Positions 28,766-37,602 of a stretch of 64,000 nucleotides of DNA are shown piece by piece. Source of the stretch: an uncultured Desulfobulbus sp. (GTDB taxonomy: Bacteria > Desulfobacterota > Desulfobulbia > Desulfobulbales > Desulfobulbaceae); the NCBI RefSeq assembly GCF_963665445.1, contig NZ_OY762276.1, forward strand, positions 3,342,601 through 3,406,600, written 5' to 3'. The translations under genes and the position numbers were made by a program. Numbering within the stretch: the stretch's first letter is position 1; each line of letters begins with the position of its first letter. The notes under the pieces are model-generated. The model saw only the letters and a list, made by a program, of their open reading frames with translations. It was not told the DNA's origin and made no database searches.

Positions 28766-29866
28766 ATGTATATTCCTTGCAAGCGATCCCACATTCTCCT
28801 GCTGCTGACCTTTCTGTTGCTATTCTCGCATCTGCTGCCGTTAAATGCAATGGCTGGCAATGAACTCAGAGTCGGCATTCGTGATATCAAGCCGTTTATA
28901 TTTTACGAGCCCAACGAGGAACCGCGCGGATTTGCCATTGATCTATGGAAGGCCATTGCGACCGAGTTGGGGCTTTCCTATCGGTTCGTGCCCAGCCAGG
29001 GAATCGCCCGCACCCTGGATGATATGAAAAACGGCAGACTCGACATTGCCATCGGCGCGATCACCATCACCGAGAATCGGGAAAGCCAGTTCGATTTCAG
29101 CCTCTCCCACTTCCACACCGGCCTGGGTATCATGACCCCGGCCCACACCAACTATTCCCTCTCGGCTTTTTGGAGCTCTTTTTTCACCAGGGAACGATTG
29201 ATCAAACTGGGCTCCTTTATTGCGTTCCTCCTCGTCTCCGCCCACGTGATCTGGCTGGCGGAACGGCGCAACCAGCAGTCCTTTCATCGCAGCTACTTTC
29301 CCGGGGTGATTGAGGGCATCTACTGGTCGATTGTCACCGCCAGCACCGTTGGTTACGGCGACTATGTCCCCAAAAGCCGTATCGGCAAACTGCTCGCGGT
29401 GGTAATCATCATCGTCTCCCTGCCTCTGTTTGCCGTCTTTGTCGCCAACATCTCCTCCGACATCACCCTGCACGAGTTGCGCAGTTATATTGAGGGGCCC
29501 AATGATCTGGCCGAGAAAAAGGTCGGCGTGGTCAAAGGCAGCACCAGCGAAGAATACATGCGCCGCGAGCGACTGGGCGTCCTCAGATCCGTGCCAAATG
29601 CCAAGGAGATGTATACGCTTCTCGAACAGGAACAGTTGGATGCCGTGGTCCATGACCTCCCTACCCTGCAGTATTTCGCCAGCACCGCAGGCAAGGGCAA
29701 GGTCAAACTGGTGGGCAAGATGTTCAACAAGCAGGATTACGCCTTTCTCCTCCCGGAAAACAGTTCACTGAAAGAACGCGTCGACCGCACCCTGCTGAAT
29801 CTTGTCGAAAGTGGGGCCATGGACGAATTGGAAAATAAATGGTTCGGCACCGGATCGGCCCAGTGA
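28766..29866 (+). CDS. GluR0-like ligand-gated potassium channel
   Basis: 366 residues with the layout of prokaryotic ionotropic glutamate receptors: signal peptide (1-29), first ligand lobe S1 (about 33-125), TM1 (about 144-165), pore loop with the K+ filter TVGYGD (about 193-198), TM2 (about 203-225), then second lobe S2 (about 232-362). The lobes match the amino-acid-binding SBP family: Arg in ITENRESQFDFS (S1) and Asp in DAVVHDLPTLQYF (S2) are where such proteins grip amino acids. ATG 28766 follows AGGAGG. The antiporter gene is 42 bases downstream. Ligand not determined. Confidence 0.88.
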   Translation: MYIPCKRSHILLLLTFLLLFSHLLPLNAMAGNELRVGIRDIKPFIFYEPNEEPRGFAIDLWKAIATELGLSYRFVPSQGIARTLDDMKNGRLDIAIGAITITENRESQFDFSLSHFHTGLGIMTPAHTNYSLSAFWSSFFTRERLIKLGSFIAFLLVSAHVIWLAERRNQQSFHRSYFPGVIEGIYWSIVTASTVGYGDYVPKSRIGKLLAVVIIIVSLPLFAVFVANISSDITLHELRSYIEGPNDLAEKKVGVVKGSTSEEYMRRERLGVLRSVPNAKEMYTLLEQEQLDAVVHDLPTLQYFASTAGKGKVKLVGKMFNKQDYAFLLPENSSLKERVDRTLLNLVESGAMDELENKWFGTGSAQ

Positions 29867-29908
29867 TGGCGCTTCTTTTTTCAAGGATCTTGTCCGGGGA
29901 GGTTCGTC

Positions 29909-31807
29909 ATGGAACATGACACCATATTTTTCATCATTGCCGCTCTGCTGGCCGCCAGCACCCTCTGCCAATGGGGGGCTTGGCGGGTACAGCTGCCGGC
30001 GATCATCTTTCTTCTGTTGACCGGCATCATGGTCGGCCCGGTCCTGGGCCTGCTCCATCCGGAGGCCTTACTGGGCAAATTTTTCTTTCCCTTTATCTCG
30101 ATCTCGGTCGCGGTCATCCTCTTTGAGGGCAGCCTCACCCTGCGCTTCAAGGAAATCCTTGGTTTTGAGGCCGTGATTCGCAACATGGTCTCCTTTGGCA
30201 TGGTGGTGACCTGGCTGATCACCGCGGTGACCGCCCATTACGTGGTCGGCATGTGCTGGCAGATCGCCTTTCTCTTCGGTGCGATCACCGTGGTCACCGG
30301 GCCGACCGTGATCGCCCCCATCCTGCGCACGGTACGTCCAACCGCCAATGTGGCCAACATCCTCCGCTGGGAAGGGATTGTCATCGACCCCATCGGGGCG
30401 GCCCTGGCGGTCTTGGTCTATGAATACATCATCACCGCCTCTGCGGGTTCGCCCTGGGGCCATACCCTGCTCTTTTTTCTGCGGCTGCTCATCGTCGGCA
30501 CAACCATTGGAGCCGGCAGCGGATATTTTCTCGGTCTGGCGCTCCGCTCCAACTGGATCCCCGACTTCCTGCGCAACATCGCCACCCTCTCGGCCGTGCT
30601 GGTCTCCTTTATCATCGCCAACGGGCTGCAAGCCGAAGCCGGCCTGGTGACGGTGACGGTGATGGGCATCTGGCTGGCAAACATGAAGAATGTGGATGTG
30701 CAGGGGATCATCGATTTCAAGGAATCCATCAGCCTGCTGCTGATCTCCCTGCTGTTCATCACCCTGGCGGCGCGGATCGACCTGCAGGCACTGCTCGACC
30801 TGGGCTGGAGGGCGCTGCTGCTCTTTTTCGCGATCCAGTTTCTTGCCCGGCCGCTGAATATCGTCATCTCTGCCACCGGATCCAAACTTTCCTGGCCGGA
30901 ACGCCACTTTTTGGCCTGGATTGCTCCGCGTGGTATTGTTGCCGCCGCCATCTCCGCCCTCTTTGCGGTTCAACTGGAAAGAGCCGGTTTTGCCGATGCC
31001 AACCTGCTCAGTCCGCTCACCTTTTTCGTGATTATAGCCACAGTGCTGCTGCAGAGCACCACCGCGCGGATGGTGGCAAGGTGGCTCAAGGTGGTGGAAC
31101 CGGAGCCCAAGGGGTTTCTCATTGTCGGTGCCAATATCGTTGCCCGCTCGCTGGCCCACGCCCTGACCCACAATGGAGTCAAGGTGCTGCTCGCCGACAC
31201 TGTGCGCGGCAATGTGACCAAGGCCAAGATAGAGGGGCTTTCCTGTTATTTCGGCAATCCCTTCTCCGAACACGCCGACCAATTTCTTCCCCTGACCGGC
31301 ATCGGCCGCGTCCTCGCGCTTTCCTCCCACGAGACGATCAACGTGGCAGCAGCCATGCATTATCGCAATGAACTCGGGACGGACAAGGTCTTTGTCATTC
31401 AATCCAAACTGCGCGAGCGGGTCTCTGAGCGTATCCGCTTGCCGATTCAGCGGTTGTCGCGCACCCTCTTTGGCCGGAACATCACCCACTCCTATATTTC
31501 CTGGGTTCTGTCCCATGGCGGCAGCATCCACACCACCAAGCTCTCCAGCCACTTTGGCTTTCGTGAGTTCAGCAAACGCCACGGCTATCGGGCAGTGCCC
31601 CTTTTTGCCATTGATCCCAAACATGTTGTCCATGTCTTTTGCGAGGAGCTGCAGATCGATCCCAAGGTGGGGTGGTTGATCATCTATCTGCGCCAGCCGG
31701 ATCGGCGGAAAACGCCGCGCAAACGCACTCCCGTGGTGACAGCACCGCAGCTTGAAGGCGATCGTGCAGCACAGGTCAAGCCCTGTCCTCCGGATGAATT
31801 GTTCTGA
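29909..31807 (+). CDS. NhaP-type cation:proton antiporter with TrkA-N domain
   Basis: 632 residues. The first ~390 form a 12-13 helix CPA1 antiporter. A C-terminal RCK/TrkA-N domain starts near 400 (PKGFLIVGANIVARSLAHAL) and probably binds a nucleotide, although the Gly-rich loop is not canonical. The tail resembles a further cytoplasmic module. RBS GGGGAGG precedes ATG 29909. The gap to the K+ channel is 42 bases, so they are likely co-transcribed: the channel senses a ligand and passes K+, the antiporter exchanges cation for H+. K+ versus Na+ cannot be read. Confidence 0.88.
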   Translation: MEHDTIFFIIAALLAASTLCQWGAWRVQLPAIIFLLLTGIMVGPVLGLLHPEALLGKFFFPFISISVAVILFEGSLTLRFKEILGFEAVIRNMVSFGMVVTWLITAVTAHYVVGMCWQIAFLFGAITVVTGPTVIAPILRTVRPTANVANILRWEGIVIDPIGAALAVLVYEYIITASAGSPWGHTLLFFLRLLIVGTTIGAGSGYFLGLALRSNWIPDFLRNIATLSAVLVSFIIANGLQAEAGLVTVTVMGIWLANMKNVDVQGIIDFKESISLLLISLLFITLAARIDLQALLDLGWRALLLFFAIQFLARPLNIVISATGSKLSWPERHFLAWIAPRGIVAAAISALFAVQLERAGFADANLLSPLTFFVIIATVLLQSTTARMVARWLKVVEPEPKGFLIVGANIVARSLAHALTHNGVKVLLADTVRGNVTKAKIEGLSCYFGNPFSEHADQFLPLTGIGRVLALSSHETINVAAAMHYRNELGTDKVFVIQSKLRERVSERIRLPIQRLSRTLFGRNITHSYISWVLSHGGSIHTTKLSSHFGFREFSKRHGYRAVPLFAIDPKHVVHVFCEELQIDPKVGWLIIYLRQPDRRKTPRKRTPVVTAPQLEGDRAAQVKPCPPDELF

Positions 31808-31830
31808 CCGGGGGACAGATGCATGACAAT

Positions 31831-33719
31831 TGATGGCGTCGTAAAAAGTATTTCTATTTAACTGGTTAATTTTCCAGGATTAACGTCTGGATTACCATTG
31901 TCATTTTTCTCGCATTCTGTTAATATATTTGCGTAATATCAATTAAATGCGAGACGAGATAATGTTTCACGTGAAAAACCACAAACAGCTCAACATCCTC
32001 GACCCATGGGCCCATTTGGGACCCAAACGACGCGCCCTCCTGGATAACTCATGGGCAGGTCTTTTTCAGAAGCATATCCTGCCTGAACTCCCGGTGGAGT
32101 CCCTGCGCCACCATTATCATGACTACAATGGCCGACCCACCAAGGAACTGTATGCCATGATGGGGGTGATGATCCTCCAGCAAATGCATGATTGTACTGA
32201 TCAGGAGGCGGTTGAGCAGTTCTGTTTCAATATCCAGTGGCACTATGCCCTCAACATCACCTCGTGCTCCGACGCGGCTGTATACCTCAGCCACAAAACG
32301 CTCTGGACCATGCGCGATCACCTGGCCTCGGATGCGAGCTATGCCGAGATATTTGATGCCTCCCTGGGCATCCTGGCCAAGTTGCTCAAGGCCGATATGA
32401 ATAAGCAGCGCATGGACTCGGTGCATGTCAAATCCAACATGCGCAATCTGGGTCGTATCGGGTTGTTCACCAAAACGATCAAGAAGTTCCTCGTCAACCT
32501 GAAGCGACACCACCGGGAACACTTTGATCAACTCAACACGGAGTTGACCCAACGGTATCTGAGCAAATCGCAGGCGTCTTTGTTCGCCATGGTCAAACCC
32601 ACCGAGTCCACCCGCACCCTTGATCAGTTGGCTGCGGATGTGCTGCTCTTGACCGAGCGTTTTGCCGCCGTGGACGAGGTCAGCACCATGCAGAGCTTCA
32701 AACTGCTGAGCCGGTTGTTCGCCGAACAGTGTGTCATCGAGGAAGACACCACCGCCGATTCTGGCAAGAAAGCCGTGGCCCGGCCGAACAAGGAGGTGCC
32801 CTCCGATTCACTGCAAAACCCCTCCGATGCGGATGCCGGCTACAGCAGTCATAAAGGCCAAGGGTATCAGGTGCAGTTGGTGGAAAACTACACTACCACC
32901 GATGAGCGTGGACCATCCCTGATCACGCAGGTGGCGGTGGAATCCGCGGATCAGCATGATGCCAATGCCCTCCTGCCCGCCTTGGCCCAACTGGAGCAGA
33001 AGGCGATGCTGCCGCAGCAAATGCTGGCCGATTCCCTCTACGGCAGCGACAGCAATTGTGAAACGGCCCTGCAGGAGCATCAGGTGGCAGTCATCTCCCC
33101 GGTCATGCCGGGCAATCAGAAGAAGTTCAACCTGACCGAATTCACCCTTGATGACCAGGGCAAGGTTCTCACCTGCCCCCAGGCCACGGCACCCGACACG
33201 GTGAAGAAATCAAAATCCGGCTACAGCGCACTCTTCCCCATCGCTGTTTGTCAGAACTGCTCCTCGTTTGACCGGTGCCCCGTCTCCATCGGAAAAAAGG
33301 GCTATTACTACCGCTACACCGACAAGGATATCCGCCTGACCCGACGGCGACAGGAAGAAGAAAGCCCGGAGTTCAGGGAGAAGTACCGGTACCGGGCCGG
33401 CGTTGAGGCGACCATGTCGGAATTCGACCGGCGCACCGGTGTCAAACATCTCCGGGTTCGTGGCATGAAAGCAGTGCGGTTTGCCGCCTTCATGAAGGCC
33501 ATCGGCTTGAACATATTGCGGGCCAGCAGGCACTGGGGCGAGAAAACCAGCCCAATGACGTCCTTTTACAGCCTATTTTTTTTCTCTTTGGCTTTCCAAA
33601 CATATTTCAAAGAACTTTTTCGGGAAGACTTCTCAACAAGAACTCACGAAGGCACAAACTTTCAACCAGTCGCTTCTTTTCGAGCGGATTGGGCGGTTTG
33701 ACTTTTTACGAGGTCATCA
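31831..33719 (+). mobile_element. IS1182-family insertion sequence, intact
   Basis: About 1.89 kb. Left end TGATGGCGTCGTAAAAAGT (31831-31849) and right end (33701-33719), reverse complement TGATGACCTCGTAAAAAGT, match at 17 of 19. The flanks carry CAAT (31827-31830 and 33720-33723), a possible short target duplication. Between the ends lies one uninterrupted transposase whose TGA (33699-33701) touches the right repeat. It lies between the antiporter and the FMN-oxidase gene and disrupts neither. Confidence 0.85.
31947..33701 (+). CDS. IS1182 family transposase
   Basis: 584-residue DDE transposase. N-terminal family block (GPKRRALLDNSWAGLFQKHI, then a DUF772-type region), a central acidic segment ADSLYGSDSNCETAL, and the C-terminal signature YRAGVEATMSEFDRRTGV with catalytic Glu. 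There are two possible starts: ATG 31947 and ATG 31962 (MFHVKNHK), the second with a weak GAGACGAG site. The frame is unbroken, so the element may be active. Confidence 0.9.
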   Translation: MRDEIMFHVKNHKQLNILDPWAHLGPKRRALLDNSWAGLFQKHILPELPVESLRHHYHDYNGRPTKELYAMMGVMILQQMHDCTDQEAVEQFCFNIQWHYALNITSCSDAAVYLSHKTLWTMRDHLASDASYAEIFDASLGILAKLLKADMNKQRMDSVHVKSNMRNLGRIGLFTKTIKKFLVNLKRHHREHFDQLNTELTQRYLSKSQASLFAMVKPTESTRTLDQLAADVLLLTERFAAVDEVSTMQSFKLLSRLFAEQCVIEEDTTADSGKKAVARPNKEVPSDSLQNPSDADAGYSSHKGQGYQVQLVENYTTTDERGPSLITQVAVESADQHDANALLPALAQLEQKAMLPQQMLADSLYGSDSNCETALQEHQVAVISPVMPGNQKKFNLTEFTLDDQGKVLTCPQATAPDTVKKSKSGYSALFPIAVCQNCSSFDRCPVSIGKKGYYYRYTDKDIRLTRRRQEEESPEFREKYRYRAGVEATMSEFDRRTGVKHLRVRGMKAVRFAAFMKAIGLNILRASRHWGEKTSPMTSFYSLFFFSLAFQTYFKELFREDFSTRTHEGTNFQPVASFRADWAV

Positions 33720-33767
33720 CAATTCAATGCGTATAAAAGGGTTGATAAAAGGGCATGCATGGTGGTT

Positions 33768-33823
33768 GAATACCCGTCGCCTGCCCCCCTTGGGGGGCCG
33801 ATTCAGTGCAGGCAGAATACCCG
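33768..33823 (+). other. Structured leader upstream of FMN oxidase
   Basis: GAATACCCG occurs twice (33768-33776, 33815-33823) flanking an inverted repeat GCCCCCC/GGGGGGC (33783-33798), which is itself framed by CCTGC (33780-33784) and GCAGG (33808-33812). It could be a leader RNA structure or the binding region of a regulator. I do not recognise a known riboswitch. Confidence 0.35.
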
Positions 33824-33924
33824 CTCCATGTGGGGAACAATCGCTCGCATCTTCTCTTAGCAACACTTTTTCACCTCATCGCGGTTGGCCCGCTGTCAGC
33901 CGCCTGAGGCCAGGAGGTATGACC

Positions 33925-34947
33925 ATGGATATGAAAACCGTGCGCACTCAGGCCCGGGAACAACTCAAAGGATTTTGCCGGGTCTGCCCGGTCTGTGACG
34001 GCCGCGCCTGCGCCGGCGAGGTGCCGGGCATGGGCGGCGTGGGGACCGGCTCGGCGTTCAAGGCCAATATGGAAGCCCTGGCAGCGGTTCGGCTCAACAT
34101 GCGCACCGTGCATGGGGTGAAGGATCCGGATCTCACCCTTGACCTCTGGGGAAAACCCCTTGCCATGCCCATCCTCGGTGCACCCATCACCGGCTCGACC
34201 TACAACATGGGCGGCAAGATGAGCGAAGAAGACTTTATCACCGAGATGGTCAGCGGTGCCCTGATGGCGGGTTCACTCTGCATGACCGGCGACGGCGCCG
34301 ACCCGACCATGTTCGGCAGCGGCATCAAGGCGGGAAAGGCCAACAAGGGGGGCTCGATTGCGATCATCAAGCCTCGCGAGCAGGAGGTCATCAAGGGGCA
34401 TCTGCAGACCGCGGAAGAGGCAGGCGTGCTTGCCGTCGGTATGGATATCGACGGTGCCGGCCTGGTGACCATGGCGATGAAGGGACAGCCGGTGGGGCCG
34501 AAAACGCCTGAGGAGCTTGCCGAGGTGATCGGGGCCAGCAAACTGCCCTTTATCCTCAAGGGCATTATGACCGCGGACGAGGCGGAAGCAGCGGTCAAGG
34601 CCGGGGCCGCGGCGATTGTCGTCTCCAACCACGGCGGACGCGTGCTTGACTTCACCCCGGGCGCGGCCGAGGTCCTGCCGGAAATCGCGGCCCGGGTCAA
34701 GGGCAAGGCACTGATCTTTGCCGATGGCGGCGTGCGCAGTGGGTCCGACGTGCTCAAGCTGCTCGCCCTGGGTGCCGATGCGGTGCTTGTCGGCCGGCCG
34801 CTGATCATTGCCGCCTTTGGAGGTGGCCGCGAGGGCGTGGCCATGTATCTCAACCAGTTGAAAAACGAACTGCTTCAGGCCATGCTCCTCACCGGAACCA
34901 CTGATGTGAAAAACGTCCCGGCCTCCATTATCCACGGCCGCCAGTAA
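33925..34947 (+). CDS. FMN-dependent alpha-hydroxy acid oxidising protein
   Basis: 340-residue FMN dehydrogenase of the lactate oxidase/glycolate oxidase/IPP isomerase-2 superfamily. The TIM-barrel core ends with SNHGGRVLDFTPG near 233 (FMN/substrate His and Arg) and DGGVRSGSDVLK near 272. I start it at ATG 33925 (MDMKTVRT), with AGGAGG 7 bases before; the open frame to 33727 is unlikely. The N-terminus has a Cys-rich stretch CRVCPVCDGRAC (CxxCxxCxxxxC) that a plain lactate oxidase lacks and that could bind metal. The substrate is not known. Confidence 0.85.
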   Translation: MDMKTVRTQAREQLKGFCRVCPVCDGRACAGEVPGMGGVGTGSAFKANMEALAAVRLNMRTVHGVKDPDLTLDLWGKPLAMPILGAPITGSTYNMGGKMSEEDFITEMVSGALMAGSLCMTGDGADPTMFGSGIKAGKANKGGSIAIIKPREQEVIKGHLQTAEEAGVLAVGMDIDGAGLVTMAMKGQPVGPKTPEELAEVIGASKLPFILKGIMTADEAEAAVKAGAAAIVVSNHGGRVLDFTPGAAEVLPEIAARVKGKALIFADGGVRSGSDVLKLLALGADAVLVGRPLIIAAFGGGREGVAMYLNQLKNELLQAMLLTGTTDVKNVPASIIHGRQ

Positions 34948-34964
34948 GGGGATGTTTCCCCATT

Positions 34965-35006
34965 AAAAAAGGGCTCCCTTTCTCCACGATGGGAGAGAGG
35001 GAGCCC
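34965..35006 (-). terminator. Rho-independent terminator of the J-domain gene
   Basis: Long hairpin 34971-35006 (GGGCTCCCTTTCTCC pairing GGGAGAGAGGGAGCCC), followed on the minus strand by TTTTTT (34965-34970). It lies 35 bases past the end of the J-domain gene and 18 bases past the FMN oxidase stop, so it may also block convergent transcripts. Confidence 0.85.
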
Positions 35007-35040
35007 TGGTCACGATAAGGTTCTCTACTGTTGACGGGCC

Positions 35041-35385
35041 TCAGCGGTCGGAATGTGCCTGCGGCCACAGGGCCTCATAAAGCATCATCCGCCGCAACTC
35101 TTCTACACCTCGCGCAACATCCTCTGCCTCGGCAGTTGGAGACAAATCCGCCACCCGCTGAGCAAGATTGGCCTCATGCTCCTGGTCTCTGTCGGTCATA
35201 ATGGTTTCCACCACAAAAGAAAGCGAGGTGAGGGCACGATAACTCTCATCGATCAGCCGAAACCGATCCGGATGGAACTCCGGCGGATAACGGCGCACCA
35301 AACGCCGATAACTCTGTTCGATCTCTTCCCTGGTGGCCTCTTGCGCCAGATGCAGGTGGTGCAAGGCCTGGTCTCGTGTCAGCAT
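35041..35385 (-). CDS. Short J-domain (DnaJ-like) protein
   Basis: 114 residues. The N-terminal ~60 form a J-domain: helix II-like EEIEQSYRRLVRRY and the Hsp70-activating HPD at 38-40 (EFHPDRFRLIDESYRAL). There is no Gly/Phe or zinc region. ATG 35385 lacks a strong ribosome site. It lies about 150 bases downstream of the helical protein and follows the Hsp70 and GrpE-like genes in the same direction, so it probably is the dedicated co-chaperone of this Hsp70. The remaining half is acidic/helical. Confidence 0.75.
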   Translation of the reverse strand: MLTRDQALHHLHLAQEATREEIEQSYRRLVRRYPPEFHPDRFRLIDESYRALTSLSFVVETIMTDRDQEHEANLAQRVADLSPTAEAEDVARGVEELRRMMLYEALWPQAHSDR

Positions 35386-35535
35386 AATCCCTCGTTGAAG
35401 CGAAATAGTTGGTGCAATGCAAGAAGAGGTTTTCTCCTCATCTCAACAGTTCAGGCTGCGTCAGATACAACGATTTTCGGCGACGAATAAGCGTCGGCTC
35501 TCGCCGTGCCCCAAAACACGCCGAAGAACTTGAGG

Positions 35536-37602
35536 CTACCGCCGGTTCCCGGCCATGGCCCGCATCTGCCGATCGATCTTGTCCCGCAAAGGGGTACAGT
35601 CGGTTTCCCCGTTGGTGACTCGCGCGCAAAGCACATTATACGTCCGGATCAGCAGGGGACTGAACGCCTCCTGTCTATCAAGCCAAGGAAAGACCTGCTC
35701 AACCAGCGTAACCAGGGAGTGAAGCGGGAGTGCCCGGAAATCGCACGATCTCGCTCGCAGAAAATCTGTCACATCATCGAGCCGCCTTCTGCTTTTGCTT
35801 AAACCGGCCAACCTCCCCTTAGAAATTTTCAATGACGGCATGGACTCCATCAGTTCGACTTGCTCACGTGCCTCTTCAAGCAGGGGTGGGACTAAGTCGA
35901 GAAACTCCACGCACTGCTCCTCGGGGCACCAGAGCAGGTCACACAGCTGAAGCAGGTCGTCAACCTTAGCTCTCCCCGTGGGGCATGCCTGCAGGAAGCG
36001 GTGGAGTCGTCCGAGTTGGGGAATCTGTGCGGCAATTTCGGCCAGCCCCCTGACTACCTCCACAGTCAGATACACCGGCACTCCGGCCTCGCCCCCATCC
36101 GGCATCAACGATCCGAATTCATTGACCACCTCATGTATCCTGGCCGCTTCCTTGAACGTTTTCCAGACGCTCCTGGCCAGACGATCTCCCTGGACACCAT
36201 TGTTCCCGATACGAGTAAAAAGCGTTTGTAGATGTTTCGGAAAACGTAGCGCAAGCAGGAGATGCTCGTCGATGAACCACTGCAGGTCCTCGTCATTCAG
36301 TGCAGAGCAAATCTCAAGGGCCTGATCGGCAAGCTTTCCTAGCTGACAGCTTCGGCCACCCGCTAACAGGGGCGCAAGCATAGCCAAGCGGACACCACCA
36401 AGGCCTGACTCAAAGGCCTGCTGGACAAGTGGTGTGATGGCATCGGCATCGTGATCGGTAACCGGTATCAGCAGGCTCAAATCCTCGGCAAGGACTTGGT
36501 CCCAAAAGCGCACAAGGGCGCGTCGGTCACGGACCGCCAGTTCCGGCAACCGCTGACCGAGTTCCCCAATAAGTGAACGGTGGCAATGGATCAACAATCG
36601 CTCCATCGCCTCGCTGACACCGCCTTCAAACGAAAAGGAAAGATTGATGAACGCCTCGTTTTCATGCATGAACTCGCGCTGCACCACCTGGCGAAAATCG
36701 CGCAGAAGGGCGAGGCGGTCCTCGAAAGAGGCCCTGGCAAACCGCTGCTCCAACTGACCACAGGCCGCATTCGAACAATCATCCCGTCCGCGGGTGTGTA
36801 GCTGCGCGCGCAGATCGTCGGAGAGAGACGGACCCGCCACATCCATAAAGGTATGCCCCACTCCTTCCAGTAGTTCCCGGACCTGATGAGGGGCGGGAGA
36901 AGGATCGGCATGACGGAGATGCAGGAGTACCTGCTCGGCAAAGGGCAGAAGCAGCAAACGGCGCAATGGCGTGGAAAATGCCTCGACCAGACCCCAGGTG
37001 AGATAATCGGTATCGGCAAGATCATCAAGAAAACGGTCGGAAAGCCGTTTGTGAAGATGGGTTTTGTGATTGAGTTTACGGAAGGTCATGATCGCCTCCC
37101 CCAAAGCTTCGAAGACCGGCTCAAGCCCGGTCCCGACAACACAATCTGCAAGGCTTTGAAACTGCCGCCCGGAGATTTTGCCAGGTCTGCTCGCCATCAT
37201 CCCCAATAAACGCTCTATTTCAGCCCAATCGCGGCCTTCTCCAAGTATCTTGCCGAGGTGCCGCTGCGCTGCCAGGCCAGCCCTTGACAACCCGGAAACG
37301 GCCAGGACCGCATCAGCCGCCTCGGCCGGATTCTGCATCAGATCGGCCAGGGCATCGAGAAAAAGATTTTCCGGACTCTGTGGAACGTCGCCAAGCTCAG
37401 GTCGCAGACGGCAGTATTCCTCAAAGGCCTCTCGAGTGCGCAGCGATCGCCGCCGGACCTCGGCCCATGCCCTGTCGAGATCACGCTTGAGTTCCACCGT
37501 GACCGGCATCTCCCGCACCGCGACCAGCCATTCCAGATAACGACCGGCTTGCAGCAGCTTCTCCTGTTCCTTTTTTTCCCGCCTCTGCTTTGCTTTAGCC
37601 AT
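35536..37602 (-). CDS. Large helical protein of the Hsp70 locus (unknown function)
   Basis: 688 residues, nearly all predicted helical, Leu-rich, no TM segment, no known motif recognised. The start at ATG 37602 (MAKAKQRREKKEQEK) overlaps the Hsp70 stop (ATGGCTAA), so it is translationally coupled to it. The basic N-terminus followed by helical repeats suggests a scaffold or an Hsp70 client/adaptor, but this is inference. It contains a possible Cys pair (CSNAAC) near 277. Not recognised from any family I can name. Confidence 0.7.
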   Translation of the reverse strand: MAKAKQRREKKEQEKLLQAGRYLEWLVAVREMPVTVELKRDLDRAWAEVRRRSLRTREAFEEYCRLRPELGDVPQSPENLFLDALADLMQNPAEAADAVLAVSGLSRAGLAAQRHLGKILGEGRDWAEIERLLGMMASRPGKISGRQFQSLADCVVGTGLEPVFEALGEAIMTFRKLNHKTHLHKRLSDRFLDDLADTDYLTWGLVEAFSTPLRRLLLLPFAEQVLLHLRHADPSPAPHQVRELLEGVGHTFMDVAGPSLSDDLRAQLHTRGRDDCSNAACGQLEQRFARASFEDRLALLRDFRQVVQREFMHENEAFINLSFSFEGGVSEAMERLLIHCHRSLIGELGQRLPELAVRDRRALVRFWDQVLAEDLSLLIPVTDHDADAITPLVQQAFESGLGGVRLAMLAPLLAGGRSCQLGKLADQALEICSALNDEDLQWFIDEHLLLALRFPKHLQTLFTRIGNNGVQGDRLARSVWKTFKEAARIHEVVNEFGSLMPDGGEAGVPVYLTVEVVRGLAEIAAQIPQLGRLHRFLQACPTGRAKVDDLLQLCDLLWCPEEQCVEFLDLVPPLLEEAREQVELMESMPSLKISKGRLAGLSKSRRRLDDVTDFLRARSCDFRALPLHSLVTLVEQVFPWLDRQEAFSPLLIRTYNVLCARVTNGETDCTPLRDKIDRQMRAMAGNRR

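Noticed and set aside
28464..28850. 128-residue minus-strand frame in the divergent promoter gap
   Set aside because: It overlaps both flanking starts and has no known features.
30068..31633. 521-residue minus-strand open frame
   Set aside because: Shadow of the antiporter; His/Gly/Asp-rich composition typical of antisense frames.
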